Notes under the pieces: generated by a model
What the model saw: only the letters and a program-made list of their open reading frames with translations
Databases searched by the model: none
Told to the model about the DNA's origin: nothing
Shown: one piece after another, positions 35,240 to 44,700 of the stretch
How the letters are laid out: each line of letters starts with the position of its first letter
Numbering within the stretch: position 1 is the first letter of the stretch
Program-made: the position numbers and the translations under genes
Assembly (NCBI GenBank): GCA_043762325.1
Contig: JAYUMU010000161.1
Coordinates: 4,259-68,258 of the forward strand
Length of the DNA stretch: 64,000 bases
Direction of reading: 5' to 3'
From: JANXSS01 sp025356535
GTDB lineage: Bacteria > Pseudomonadota > Gammaproteobacteria > Burkholderiales > Burkholderiaceae_D

Positions 35240-35875
35240 TCACCTGACTTCGGTGACGAACTTGTTCGTCGGCTTGCGCACTTTCTTGAGGCCGGCCAGC
35301 CAGTCACCTTCTTGCTGGCGATAGCCCAGTGGCAGCATGGCGACGCTGCGCAAGCCTTTTTCACGCAGGCTCAGGATCTTGTCGAGCGCATCGGCATCGA
35401 AACCTTCCATCGGCGTGCTGTCGACCTCCTCGAAGGCTGCTGCGATCAGGGCTGCGCTCAGGCCGATATAGGCCTGACGGGCGGCGTGCTGGAAGTTGAC
35501 CTCGGCGCCTTTCTGCGGGTAACTGCCCAACAGCATCTTGCGATAGTTTTCCCATCCCTCGTTCTTCGCGCCGCGTTCTTCGTTGGTCAGGTCGAACATC
35601 ATGTTGATGCGCTCGGTCGTGTAGTCGTCCCATGCGGCAAACACCAGCAGATGCGAGCAGTCGGTGACCTGTGCCTGGTTCCAGGCGATCGGCCTGATCT
35701 GTTCGCGTACTGCCTTGCTGGTGACGACAAAAATCTCGAAAGGCTGCAGACCGCTCGATGTCGGCGCCAGACGCGCTGCTTCGATGATGCGCGCGACCTT
35801 GGCTTCCGGAACCGTCATGGCAGGATCCATTTTTTTGGTTGCATAGCGCCATGCGAGTCGATTGATCAGTTCCAT
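35240..35875 (-). CDS. NAD(P)H-dependent nitroreductase family oxidoreductase
   Basis: The 211-residue FMN-dependent nitroreductase family protein is of the NfsB/DrgA type. It shows RYATKKMDP near the N-terminus, AARLAPTSSGLQPFEIFVV (the FMN-binding loop) and QAYIGLSAALIAAAFEEVDS, and ends with the GYRQQEGDWLA region. It is probably a cytosolic reductase of nitroaromatics or quinones. The AAGGGGA site upstream of ATG 35875 decides the start over the frame to 35920. It is convergent with the DUF1631 gene across 45 bases that contain a GC-rich imperfect inverted repeat. Confidence 0.92.
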   Translation of the reverse strand: MELINRLAWRYATKKMDPAMTVPEAKVARIIEAARLAPTSSGLQPFEIFVVTSKAVREQIRPIAWNQAQVTDCSHLLVFAAWDDYTTERINMMFDLTNEERGAKNEGWENYRKMLLGSYPQKGAEVNFQHAARQAYIGLSAALIAAAFEEVDSTPMEGFDADALDKILSLREKGLRSVAMLPLGYRQQEGDWLAGLKKVRKPTNKFVTEVR

Positions 35876-36106
35876 TGAAAATCCCCTTGTCTGCTGCGTT
35901 TGAATGGGCAAGCCGTGCATGCACGAATTGCCGAAAGACGGTCATCTGAACTTGCTTTGATGAAATCGTAGGGCTGGACTATAAGGCAATGCGGGAAAAC
36001 ATGTTCGAAGGCGGGACGGGAGCGGGACGGGACCGGGAGCAAGACCGAGACCGAGACCGCGAACCTCTGGCGTATCATTCCCGGACAATTCGATCAGGAG
36101 ATGCAA

Positions 36107-36634
36107 GTGACCAATCCTTCAGACCATGCAGCCGACAACGCCGGTGGCGCGATCGCCGCGACCACCGGCCTGCCCCAGGCCTGGCGCACCGACGGCGTCT
36201 GTGTCGTGCGCGGCGACCAGCTCGACACCAACACGCCGCAGACGCCCGGCATGCAGCGCGCCGCCGCCATCACGCATGCCCGCGTCGGCGCGCAAAAACT
36301 CTGGGCCGGCACGGTCACCATTCATCCGAATGCGAAGACCGGCGCCCATCATCATGGTGCGCTGGAGAGCGTGATCTTCGTCATTCGCGGCCGCGCCCGC
36401 ATGCGCTGGGGGGATCATCTTGAATTTACGGCAGAGGCCGGACCGGGTGATTTCATCTACGTGCCGCCGTATGTGCCGCACCAGGAAATCAATGCCAGTC
36501 ATGACGAGCCGCTGGAATGCGTGCTGGTACGAAGCGACAATGAAGCGGTGGTGATCAATCTCGACATCGCCGCCGTCGAGCAGCCCGAAAACGTGCCCTG
36601 GGTCGATCCGATACACCGGCATCCGCACGCCTGA
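36107..36634 (+). CDS. Cupin-domain protein
   Basis: The 175-residue protein has a single cupin barrel, with the metal-binding His residues in TGAHHHGALESVIFVIRGRA and the second motif GPGDFIYVPPYVPHQEIN. Enzymatic activity cannot be assigned; small cupins of this kind are often isomerases, dioxygenases or sensors. An ATG at 36101 is in frame but touches the AGGAG ribosome site directly. The GTG at 36107, with the standard 6-base spacing, is the better start, so the first two residues of the longer frame are probably not translated. It is convergent with the GNAT gene. Confidence 0.85.
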   Translation: MTNPSDHAADNAGGAIAATTGLPQAWRTDGVCVVRGDQLDTNTPQTPGMQRAAAITHARVGAQKLWAGTVTIHPNAKTGAHHHGALESVIFVIRGRARMRWGDHLEFTAEAGPGDFIYVPPYVPHQEINASHDEPLECVLVRSDNEAVVINLDIAAVEQPENVPWVDPIHRHPHA

Positions 36635-36644
36635 CAAGGCTGCT

Positions 36645-36688
36645 GCCTGCGGCGCCGGTGCGCAACCTAAGCGGCGCGCACCGCAGGC
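36645..36688. terminator. Imperfect inverted repeat at the cupin/GNAT convergent junction
   Basis: The arms GCCTGCGG...TGCGC (36645-36663, with a 6-base bulge) and GCGCACCGCAGGC (36676-36688) form an imperfect stem across the facing gene ends, overlapping the GNAT stop. It may serve as a terminator in both directions; no T-run is visible on either strand. Confidence 0.3.
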
Positions 36689-37176
36689 AAGGCAAGCGTT
36701 TCAAGGGCGCTGCCGGTGATGCGGCAGATGCGCCAGTCCGGCATCACGTCGGCGCCGAGTTCTTCGTAAAATCCGATCGCATCGGCGTTCCAGTCCAGCA
36801 CCGACCATTCGAAGCGTCCGCAGCCGCGTGCCAGCGCCAGCGCTGCCAAATACGACAGCATCGCCTTTCCATGGCCGCGTCGGCGTGCCTGTGGCCGCAC
36901 GTACAGGTCTTCCAGGTAGAGCCCGCGACGGCCGAGGAAAGTCGAGAAATTATGGAAGAACAGCGCAAAGGCAACCGGCTCGCCCGCCTCGCAGCCAAGA
37001 ACGCATTCGCAGGCCGGCGTCGCGCCGAAAAGCGCGTCCTTTAGCAGCGCATGGTCGGCTATGACCAGATGCAAAAGTTTTTCGAATGCGGCCAGTTCGT
37101 TGATCAGGTCGAGAATCAATGCGACGTCATCGACTTGCGCAGCGCGGATCGTGAAGGTATCGGAAATTGTTTGCAT
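36667..37176 (-). CDS. GNAT-family N-acetyltransferase
   Basis: The 169-residue cytosolic acetyltransferase of the GNAT fold has beta-strand 4 and the acetyl-CoA loop in YLEDLYVRPQARRRGHGKAM (motif A, Arg/Gly-rich). The C-terminal strand-helix region FEWSVLDWNADAIGFYEELG is typical of the family close to spermidine/diamine acetyltransferases. The acceptor substrate cannot be assigned. The start at 37176 follows a weak ribosome site. It stands on the minus strand downstream of the DUF1345 gene, separated by a strong terminator, so it probably has its own promoter. Confidence 0.9.
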   Translation of the reverse strand: MQTISDTFTIRAAQVDDVALILDLINELAAFEKLLHLVIADHALLKDALFGATPACECVLGCEAGEPVAFALFFHNFSTFLGRRGLYLEDLYVRPQARRRGHGKAMLSYLAALALARGCGRFEWSVLDWNADAIGFYEELGADVMPDWRICRITGSALETLALPAVRAA

Positions 37177-37239
37177 GGGAACACCGGTTGCAGGCAGTCG
37201 AAACCATGCAGCCTATCCGATCCGGACGCCGACCGGGCG

Positions 37240-37266
37240 AAAAAAAACCCGCTCGAGGAGCGGGTT
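37240..37266 (-). terminator. Rho-independent terminator after the DUF1345 gene
   Basis: A perfect 9-base stem (AACCCGCTC against GAGCGGGTT) with a 3-base loop is followed, on the minus strand, by a run of eight Ts (37240-37247 read as A on plus). It is the clearest intrinsic terminator in the window and closes the minus-strand transcript of the DUF1345 membrane protein gene, about 120 bases after its stop. Confidence 0.9.
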
Positions 37267-37387
37267 GAATCCATATCTTGAGGATACAGAGGAGACAGCC
37301 AAACTATAACCAGCCATCGCCTGCGCCGCCAATTCTGTTTCGGCATGACTGCTATGCGTTTGATGAATGGCGACAACCGGCTTGACG

Positions 37388-38065
37388 TCAATTGCCGATC
37401 AGGCTCGCCGCGATATTGATCGACAGCCCGAGAATGGCCAGATTGAAAAGAAACCCGAGCACCGTATGCGCCAGCACGACCTTGCGCATCGGCGTGGTCA
37501 TGACCTGCACGTCGGAAGTCTGCACGGCAGACGAAATCGTGAAGGAAAAATACAGCAGGTCCCAGTACACCGGCTTTTGCAGGTCTTCGGGAAATTTCAG
37601 CGGCAAGGCATCGTCGTCGGCGATGTAGAACAGCTTGGTGTAATGCACCGCAAAGATGGTGCCGACCAGGAGCCAGGAGCCGAGGACGGTCGCCACCGTG
37701 GAGGCATAGTGCAGGATGCGGGCGCTGCCGGTCAGCTCCTTTGCCGAACCAAGCTGCAGGACGATTGCCGCCAGACTTGCCACGGCGGTGACGCAGACCA
37801 GCACCAGCACCATGGTCGCGCTCTCGTCTTCCCTTTCGGCGAACTGCTTGACCTCGTCTGCGTCGGCGCGAACCATCAGCACCCAGATCATCAGCAGGTA
37901 GAGCCAGACGCCGGCGTTCCAGCCAAGCACCGCGCATTGCACTGCCTCGAAGCGCGTCGCCAGGCCGAAGCCGACCAGCAGGCCCACGCCGGTTGCCAGC
38001 AGCAGGCGCGGATGCAGTTTGAATAATGAAAGCCAGGCAGTGCGTGACAGCGGTATGACGGACAT
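37388..38065 (-). CDS. DUF1345 inner-membrane protein
   Basis: The 225-residue membrane protein has about five to six hydrophobic spans (for example LLLATGVGLLVGFGLA, VWLYLLMIWVLMV, ATMVLVLVCVTAVASLAAIV, GSWLLVGTIFAVHYTKLFYI and VVLAHTVLGFLFNLAILGLS). It shows the conserved DUF1345 segment YWDLLYFSFTISSAVQTSDV. The function of the family is not known to me. ATG 38065 is preferred over the frame to 38095. It is the last gene before a strong terminator and lies 119 bases downstream of the LpxO-like gene on the same strand, so both may share one transcript. Confidence 0.88.
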   Translation of the reverse strand: MSVIPLSRTAWLSLFKLHPRLLLATGVGLLVGFGLATRFEAVQCAVLGWNAGVWLYLLMIWVLMVRADADEVKQFAEREDESATMVLVLVCVTAVASLAAIVLQLGSAKELTGSARILHYASTVATVLGSWLLVGTIFAVHYTKLFYIADDDALPLKFPEDLQKPVYWDLLYFSFTISSAVQTSDVQVMTTPMRKVVLAHTVLGFLFNLAILGLSINIAASLIGN

Positions 38066-38184
38066 GGTATCGGGCGGAAGTGGGATTCCCCGCACGATAC
38101 CAGTTTTGCAGATTGCTGCCGAGGGACAATCTTGCCCGTGATGGTAATTTCAGCGCGCTTGCGAACGGGCGCTGGCGCCGGGAT

Positions 38185-39084
38185 TCAGGCCTTTACCACC
38201 AGTACGATTGCCGCTGCGATCAGGCCGAATTTCAGCACGTAATAGACGCCACGGTTCCAGCGCTTCAACCTGCGGCGGTACTGGCCGGCAGACCAGGCAA
38301 TGTGGAACAGTTTGTTGATGCCGCCGGTCTGGTCGCCGGTGTCGTTGGGCGAACTCGCCGCCGTCATCATGGTGCGGCCGAGCCAGCGGTTCAGGGCCCG
38401 CGCCCAGCCGAAGCGCATCGGTCGCTCGACATCGCAGAACAGGATGATGCGATCGATGTCGCTGCCATTCTTGGCCCAGTGAATGTAGGTCTCGTCGAAG
38501 ATCACGGCCTGGCCGTCGCGCCAGCTGTAGCGCTGCTCGTTGACCTCGATAAAGCAACGGTCGTCGTTGGGCGTGACCAGTCCCAGGTGATAACGCAGCG
38601 AGCCGGCAAACGGATCGCGGTGCGGATTGAGCACGGCGCCCGGCGGCAGTTCGGCAAACATGGCTGCCTTGACCGATGGCAGCGTCTTCAACAGCGCAAA
38701 GGTCTGCGGACACAATGCTTCTGCCGAGGGATGACTGGCGTCGTACCACTTCAAATAGAAGCGCTTCCAGCCGGTCTTGAAGAAGGAATTGAAACCGGCG
38801 TCGTTGTTCTGCGCCGCCGCACGGATTTTTTGCGTATTCAAAAGGTGCAATGCTTCGGCGCGGATCTGCTGCCAGTTCTGCTGCAGTACATCCAGTTCCT
38901 TGAAGTCTGCAACCGGCAGGTAGGCTTTCGACGACACTTTCGACAGGCTGTACATGACCATGTTGATCGGCGCCATGAAGGTCGAATGATCGAACAGCTG
39001 CCGGAAAAACGGCAGCCGCGCGCGTCCCCGGAAATGAACGAACAGCACCGAAGCGAGATACAGACCTACGAACCACCATTTCAT
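38185..39084 (-). CDS. lpxO: Aspartyl/asparaginyl beta-hydroxylase-fold protein, LpxO-like lipid A hydroxylase
   Basis: The 299-residue Fe(II)/2-oxoglutarate dioxygenase has a short N-terminal membrane anchor (VGLYLASVLFVHF) and a C-terminal hydrophobic segment (YYVLKFGLIAAAIVLVVKA), as in LpxO, which 2-hydroxylates a secondary acyl chain of lipid A at the inner membrane. The iron ligands are H155 and D157 (NPHRDPFAG) and H202 (ETYIHWAKN); the following Arg residues probably bind 2-oxoglutarate. The family call is firm. LpxO rather than another hydroxylase is inferred from length and the two membrane anchors. Confidence 0.85.
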   Translation of the reverse strand: MKWWFVGLYLASVLFVHFRGRARLPFFRQLFDHSTFMAPINMVMYSLSKVSSKAYLPVADFKELDVLQQNWQQIRAEALHLLNTQKIRAAAQNNDAGFNSFFKTGWKRFYLKWYDASHPSAEALCPQTFALLKTLPSVKAAMFAELPPGAVLNPHRDPFAGSLRYHLGLVTPNDDRCFIEVNEQRYSWRDGQAVIFDETYIHWAKNGSDIDRIILFCDVERPMRFGWARALNRWLGRTMMTAASSPNDTGDQTGGINKLFHIAWSAGQYRRRLKRWNRGVYYVLKFGLIAAAIVLVVKA

Positions 39085-39423
39085 AAACTACTTCCTTATT
39101 TCGTCTGCATCAAATGGAAAAATCGACGCTGTGGCACGCGTCCTGTGAACGATTCGGCGCTGGCTGTTGTCTATCATAGTATCGAAAAAACATCTTGCAA
39201 TCTGCCGGCGTGCAGGACCCGCATTGCCGGCAAGGGACTGACACCGGTCGTCATTTTCGCCGAATTTGCGGTTCGGTGTTCGGCAAATGGCACAACCCGG
39301 CGACTGCGCCGGAGCAGAGTGCAGCGATGTTTTTCGAAAGCGCATTGCCGTACAGACATTCCACGCTGCACCTGATGCAATGCGCCCGTACAGTGATTCA
39401 ACCTACACGCAAAGAAAGCAACG
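39085..39423. promoter_or_regulatory. Divergent intergenic region between lpxO-like gene and small regulator-like gene
   Basis: This 339-base stretch has no supported gene. It should contain the start sites of both flanking genes. A less GC-rich part lies next to the lpxO-like start (39085-39115) and around 39170-39195. No consensus promoter or dyad stood out. Confidence 0.4.
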
Positions 39424-39732
39424 ATGCCACTGCAAATGACGCCACCTGTCTTACAGTATGACCCCAATCATTTGCTCGATGTCCTGCTTGCAAGGCTCGA
39501 GCTGAAAAACGATGCGGCGCTTTCGCGGGCGCTCGACGTCGCCCGTCCGGTGCTGGTCTGCATCCGACAGCGCTCGCTCGGCGTCGGCGCGTGGCTGCTG
39601 CTGCGCATGGCCGAAGCAAGCAACCTCAGCATAGCCGACCTGCGCAGCCTGATGGGAGACCAGCGTGCGCGCCTGCGCGTGGCCACCGGCCCGATGCGCC
39701 GCGTTCCAAAAATTCCGGGACGGTCCGCCTGA
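39424..39732 (+). CDS. Small helix-turn-helix-like protein
   Basis: The 102-residue protein reads like a short Cro/CI-type helical DNA-binding domain: LLDVLLARLELKNDAALSRA, then VARPVLVCIRQRSLGVGAWLLLR, MAEASNLSIADLRSLMGD and an Arg-rich tail. The order resembles a small family that I recall as common and multi-copy in Oxalobacteraceae, in which the first helices hold a turn (ALSRAL..ARPVL) and the LRSLMGD ending is conserved. The target is unknown. It stands alone, divergent from the lpxO-like gene, which it might regulate. Confidence 0.75.
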   Translation: MPLQMTPPVLQYDPNHLLDVLLARLELKNDAALSRALDVARPVLVCIRQRSLGVGAWLLLRMAEASNLSIADLRSLMGDQRARLRVATGPMRRVPKIPGRSA

Positions 39733-40145
39733 GCCGGTTTTGTATCGACTTGTAGCCCGCTGATCGGGCTGCAACGCCTTTCTTGCGGGGTTTCGTGACG
39801 AAATCCGGCGCACCGAGCAATTGAGCCAGGTGCGCCGGCGCTACGCTTACGCAAGACCTTGCCGGGCACGGATGCCGGCATGCGCCGGATCAGGCTGAAC
39901 ACAGACGCCCGGCAGGTGCCGCGCCCACTGCCTGTACCCCCCGCACCGCACGTTGCAACGCAAACATCCGCCCCGGGCAAGCCCGGCGGATGCCGAAATC
40001 GACCGCAACATTACGTCACACGTTGCCGGTGTACTTTCCATATAATTCCCCCAGTCATTACACTTTCGGCATGCGCCGGGGTTCTGCAAAATGCTGCCGG
40101 TTTTATGGGCTGCACCCGACTTTCAGTTTTCAGCCAGGTTATCCA
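39733..40145. promoter_or_regulatory. Intergenic region upstream of the RND efflux operon
   Basis: These 413 bases hold no supported gene. Two dyads are seen: AGCCCG-CTGAT-CGGGCT just after the stop of the small regulator-like gene, possibly its terminator, and a larger stem-loop at 39805-39838 (listed separately). The promoter of the efflux operon must lie in the last 200 bases; a less GC-rich piece at about 40005-40060 is the likeliest place. No regulator gene sits next to the operon. Confidence 0.4.
39805..39838. repeat. Perfect inverted repeat with 14-base loop
   Basis: Arms CCGGCGCACC (39805-39814) and GGTGCGCCGG (39829-39838) flank a 14-base loop. No T-run follows on either strand, so this is not a classical terminator. 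It may be a protein-binding dyad or a repetitive extragenic element; only one copy was noticed in the window. Confidence 0.5.
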
Positions 40146-41783
40146 ATGAATCCTTCCCCACCACCCGAAGTCATCGAGCCGGCGCGACCAGCCCTGCTCG
40201 CGCCGGCGCCCGTGAAACCGCCGCGCCGGCGCTGGTGGCCCTGGTTGCTGCTGCTGATCGCGGCGGCGGCGGCATACTATTTCTTCATCCGGGAAAAACC
40301 GGCCGCCGATGGCGCTGCGGCGCCGGCAGCGGGACAGGCGGCCAAGGGCGGGCCCGGCGGCAAGCGCGGCGCCGGCGCTCCGGGCGGTGGCGGCAACCGG
40401 CCCAACGCACCGGTGGTCGCCGCCACGGCGCGCACCGGCGACATCAGCGTCTACCTCAACGGACTCGGCTCTGCCATGCCGTTGAACACCGTCACGGTGC
40501 GCAGCCGCGTCGATGGCCAGCTGATGAAGGTGTTGTTTCAGGAAGGCCAGGTGGTCAGGGCAGGCCAACTGCTGGCTGAAATCGATCCACGGGCGTTCCA
40601 GGTGCAGCTGACGCAGGCAGAGGGCCAGATGGCCCGCGACCAGGCATTGCTGACGAATGCGCAGGTCGACCTGGAGCGCTACAAGCTGCTGTTCCAGCAG
40701 GATTCCATCGCCAAGCAGCAGCTCGACACGCAACAGGCGCTGGTGCGCCAGTACCAGGGTTCGATCAAGGCCGACCAGGGCGTGGTCGACAATGCGAAGC
40801 TGCAGTTGAGTTATGCGCGCATCACGGCGCCCATCGGCGGGCGCATCGGCTTGCGACAGGTCGATACCGGCAACATCGTGCGGGCCGGCGACGCCAATGG
40901 CCTGGTGGTGATCACCCAGCTGCAGCCGATCACGGTGCTGTTCACGATCCCGGAAGACAACATCCCTGCGGTCATGAAAAAGCTGCAGGCCGGCGACAAG
41001 CCACCGGTAGACGCCTACGACCGGGCGCAGAAAAACAAGCTGGCTTCCGGCACGTTGCTGACCGTCGACAACCAGATCGACACCACCACCGGCACCGTCA
41101 AGCTCAAGGCGCAGTTTCCCAATACCGATTACGCATTGTTCCCGAATCAGTTCGTCAACACGCGCATGCTCATCGACGTGCGGCGCGGCGTCGTGATCGT
41201 GCCGACCGCCGGCGTGCAGCGCGGCACGCAGGGCACCTTCGCCTACGTCGTCAAGCCGGACAACACCGTGTCGTTGCGCCTGATTACGGTTGGCAAGGTG
41301 CAGGGCGAAGACACCGAGATCCTTACCGGCCTGCAGGCTGGCGAAGTCATCGTCACCGACGGCGCAGACAAGTTGCGCGACGGCGGCAAGGTCGAGGTCG
41401 CTGTCAAGGATGGCGCTGCTGCCAAGGGTGGCGCACGCGGCGCTGGTGGCGGACGGCGTGGCGACGGCAGTGGTGCGCGGCGCGACGGCGCTGCTGGTGC
41501 TGGTGCTGGTGCTGGTGCTGGTGCTGGTGCTGGTGCCGTGGGTGCCGCAGGCGCAACGGCCGAGCCCTCCCGCGGCGCGGCAGGCGCACCCGGCGCCATG
41601 GCAACGCCGCCCGCAGCCGGCGACGCGGCTGCGCCATCCGGCGAGGGACGGCGCCGCTGGCGCGACGGCCAGGGCCGACGGCCGGAGGGCGCCGCACCCG
41701 CCGCAACCGACGGCACTTCACCGGCCGCACCGGCTGCCCCCGCACCGGCTGCAGCACCTGCACGCAGCGGCGCGCCGGCATGA
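40146..41783 (+). CDS. mdtA: RND efflux periplasmic adaptor, MdtA-type
   Basis: This membrane-fusion protein links the two RND permeases to the outer-membrane channel in an MdtABC-like pump. The 545-residue product has one N-terminal membrane span (WWPWLLLLIAAAAAYYFFI), a Gly/Ala/Lys-rich linker and the adaptor core: LNTVTVRSRVDGQLMKVLFQ, then EGQVVRAGQLLAEIDPRAF, a helical hairpin with AQLDTQQALV-like repeats, and SYARITAPIGGRIGLRQVDT. The C-terminal 110 residues are a low-complexity Gly/Ala/Pro/Arg tail that contains a 6-base tandem repeat in the DNA. The tail is longer than usual for MdtA. I chose ATG 40146; the longer frame to 39990 has no ribosome site. The stop overlaps the mdtB start (ATGA). 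Confidence 0.9.
   Translation: MNPSPPPEVIEPARPALLAPAPVKPPRRRWWPWLLLLIAAAAAYYFFIREKPAADGAAAPAAGQAAKGGPGGKRGAGAPGGGGNRPNAPVVAATARTGDISVYLNGLGSAMPLNTVTVRSRVDGQLMKVLFQEGQVVRAGQLLAEIDPRAFQVQLTQAEGQMARDQALLTNAQVDLERYKLLFQQDSIAKQQLDTQQALVRQYQGSIKADQGVVDNAKLQLSYARITAPIGGRIGLRQVDTGNIVRAGDANGLVVITQLQPITVLFTIPEDNIPAVMKKLQAGDKPPVDAYDRAQKNKLASGTLLTVDNQIDTTTGTVKLKAQFPNTDYALFPNQFVNTRMLIDVRRGVVIVPTAGVQRGTQGTFAYVVKPDNTVSLRLITVGKVQGEDTEILTGLQAGEVIVTDGADKLRDGGKVEVAVKDGAAAKGGARGAGGGRRGDGSGARRDGAAGAGAGAGAGAGAGAVGAAGATAEPSRGAAGAPGAMATPPAAGDAAAPSGEGRRRWRDGQGRRPEGAAPAATDGTSPAAPAAPAPAAAPARSGAPA
41493..41534. repeat. Seven tandem copies of a hexanucleotide inside mdtA
   Basis: GCTGGT is repeated seven times without interruption and encodes alternating Gly/Ala in the C-terminal tail of the adaptor. 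Gains or losses of one unit would add or remove two residues without a frameshift, so the tail length may vary between strains. Confidence 0.85.
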
Positions 41784-44700
41784 GCGGCATGAGCATTTCG
41801 CGACCGTTCATCCTGCGTCCGGTTGCCACCTCGCTGCTGATGCTGGCGATCCTGCTGGTGGGCATCCTCGCCTACCGGCTGCTGCCGTTATCTGCCCTGC
41901 CGGAGGTCGACTATCCGACGATCCAGGTGGTCACGCTCTATCCGGGCGCCAGTCCCGACGTCATGACCTCGTCGGTGACCGCGCCGCTGGAGCGCCAGTT
42001 CGGCCAGATGCCGGGCTTAAACCAGATGTCGTCGACCAGTTCCGGCGGCGCCTCGGTCATCACGCTGCAGTTCTCGCTGGCGCTGAGCCTCGACATCGCG
42101 GAGCAGGAAGTGCAGGCGGCCATCAACGCCGGCGCCAACCTGCTGCCGGCCGACCTGCCGGCGCCGCCTCTCTATAGCAAAGTCAATCCGGCCGACACGC
42201 CGATCATGACGCTGTCGATCACCTCCAAAACGCTGCTGCTGCCGCAGTTGCAAAGCCTGGCCGACACCCGCCTGGCGCAGAAGATTTCGCAGCTGCCCGG
42301 CATCGGTCTGGTCACCCTGTCCGGCGGCCAGCGGCCGGCCGTGCGCATCCAGGCAAACCCCACCGCGCTGGCTGCCTACAACCTCAACATCGAAGACATC
42401 CGCAGCGCCATCGGCAGCGCCAATGCAAACCAGGCCAAAGGCAGCTTCGACGGCCCCACCCGCGCCTACACGATCGACGCCAACGACCAGCTGCGCTCGG
42501 CCGCCGAATACAAGGCGATCATCGTCAGCTACAAGAACGGCGCGCCGGTGCGCCTGACCGATGTGGCCGACGTCATCGACGACGCCGAGAACGTGCGCCA
42601 GGCCGCCTGGGTCAACGAGTCGCCGGCGATCATCGTCAATATTCAACGGCAACCGGGCGCCAACGTGATTGCCGTGGTCGACAAGATCAAGGCGCTGCTG
42701 CCGCAGCTGCGCGCCGGCATGCCGGCCGATGTGGAAATCGCGATCCTGACCGACCGTACCGTCACGATTGCCGCCTCCGTGAAAGACGTGCAGTTCGAGC
42801 TGATGCTCTCGGTCGCATTGGTGGTGATGGTGATTTTTCTTTTCCTGCGCAACCTGGCGGCGACCATCATTCCGAGCGTGGCGGTGCCGCTGTCGCTGGT
42901 GGGCACCTTCGGCGTGATGTACCTTGCCGGTTTTTCGTTGAACAACCTCACGCTCATGGCGCTGACGATCTCGACCGGCTTCGTGGTCGACGATGCCATC
43001 GTCATGATCGAGAACATCGCCCGCTACATCGAACAGGGCGACTCGCCCATGGAAGCGACCCTGAAGGGTTCGGCGCAGATCGGCTTCACCATCCTGTCGC
43101 TGACCATCTCGCTGATCGCGGTACTGATTCCCCTGCTCTTCATGGGCGATGTGGTCGGGCGGCTGTTTCGCGAATTCGCCATCACGCTGTCGGTCACCAT
43201 CATCCTGTCGGCCGTCGTTTCGCTGACACTCACACCGATGATGTGCGCGCGCCTGCTGCATCACACCCCCGAAGAAAAACAGCGCTGGTTCTACAAGAAG
43301 TCGGGCGAATACTTCGACCGCGTCATCGCCGGCTACGGCCGCTGGCTCAACTGGGTGCTGGAGCGCCAGACGCTCACGCTGATCGTCGCAGTGGCGACCT
43401 TTGCGCTGACGGCTCTCTTGTACGTGCTGGTGCCGAAGGGGTTTTTCCCGCTGCAGGATACCGGCGTCATCCAGGGCATCTCGCAGGCGCCGCAATCGAT
43501 TTCCTTTGCCGCCATGAGCCAGCGCCAGCAGGCCCTGGCGCACGTGATCCTGCAGGACCCGGCGGTCGACAACCTGTCGTCGTTCATCGGCGTCGACGGC
43601 AGCAACACGACCTTGAACAGCGGGCGCATCCTGATCAACCTGAAACCCCACGGCACGCGCGACAAGGCCTCGGTGGTGATCGCCCGGCTGCAGAAAAATC
43701 TCGCGCAGGTCGGCGGCATCTCGCTGTTCATGCAGCCGGTGCAGGACCTGACGATCGAAACGCGCGTCAGCCGCACCCAGTACCAGTTCACGGTCGAAGA
43801 CCCGGACAGCAAGCAGCTCTCGATCTGGACGCCGAAACTGGTCGAGCGCCTGGCGCAGTTGCCGCAACTGCGTGACGTCACCAGCGACCTGCAGGATGCC
43901 GGCCTGCAGGCAGCGCTCGTCATCGACCGCGCCACCGCCTCGCGCCTCGGGGTGACGCCGGCGATCATCGACAGCACGCTCTACAGCGCCTTCGGCCAGC
44001 GCATCGTTTCCACCATCTTCACGCAGACCAACCAGTACCGCGTGATCCTGGAACTGAAGCCGGAATTCCAGCAGGGACCGGCGGCCCTGAACGCCATTTA
44101 CGTGGCCGGCACCGGCGGCACGCAGATACCGCTCAGTACCCTGACGACGCTGACCGAACGGGCCACGCCGCTGGTGGTCAGCCACATCGGCCAGCTGCCG
44201 GCGACGACCATCTCCTTCAACCTCGCGCCCGGTGCGGCACTGGGCGACGCCGTCAAGGCAATCGACGCGGCAAAAAAGGAGATCGGCCTGCCGGCCAGCA
44301 CGCAGACCAACTTCCAGGGCGCGGCGCTGGCCTTCCAGGGGTCGCTGACGAACCAGCTGCTGCTGATCCTGGCGGCCATCATCACGGTCTACATCGTGCT
44401 GGGCGTCCTGTATGAAAGCTACATCCATCCGATCACGATTCTCTCCACACTTCCCTCGGCCGGCATGGGCGCGCTGCTGGCGCTGCTGATCTCCGGCAGC
44501 GATCTGGGCATCATCTCGATCATCGGCATCATCCTCCTGATCGGCATCGTCAAGAAGAACGCCATCATGATGATCGACTTTGCGCTCGACGCCGAGCGCA
44601 ACGAAGGCATGGCGCCGCGCGAGGCGATCTACCAGGCCTGCCTGCTGCGCTTTCGGCCGATCCTGATGACGACCATGGCAGCGCTCCTGGGCGCGCTGCC

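Noticed and set aside
36000..36065. Short GGGACGGGAGC and GACCGA runs upstream of the cupin gene
   Set aside because: Local low complexity with imperfect units; not a clear tandem array or regulatory element.
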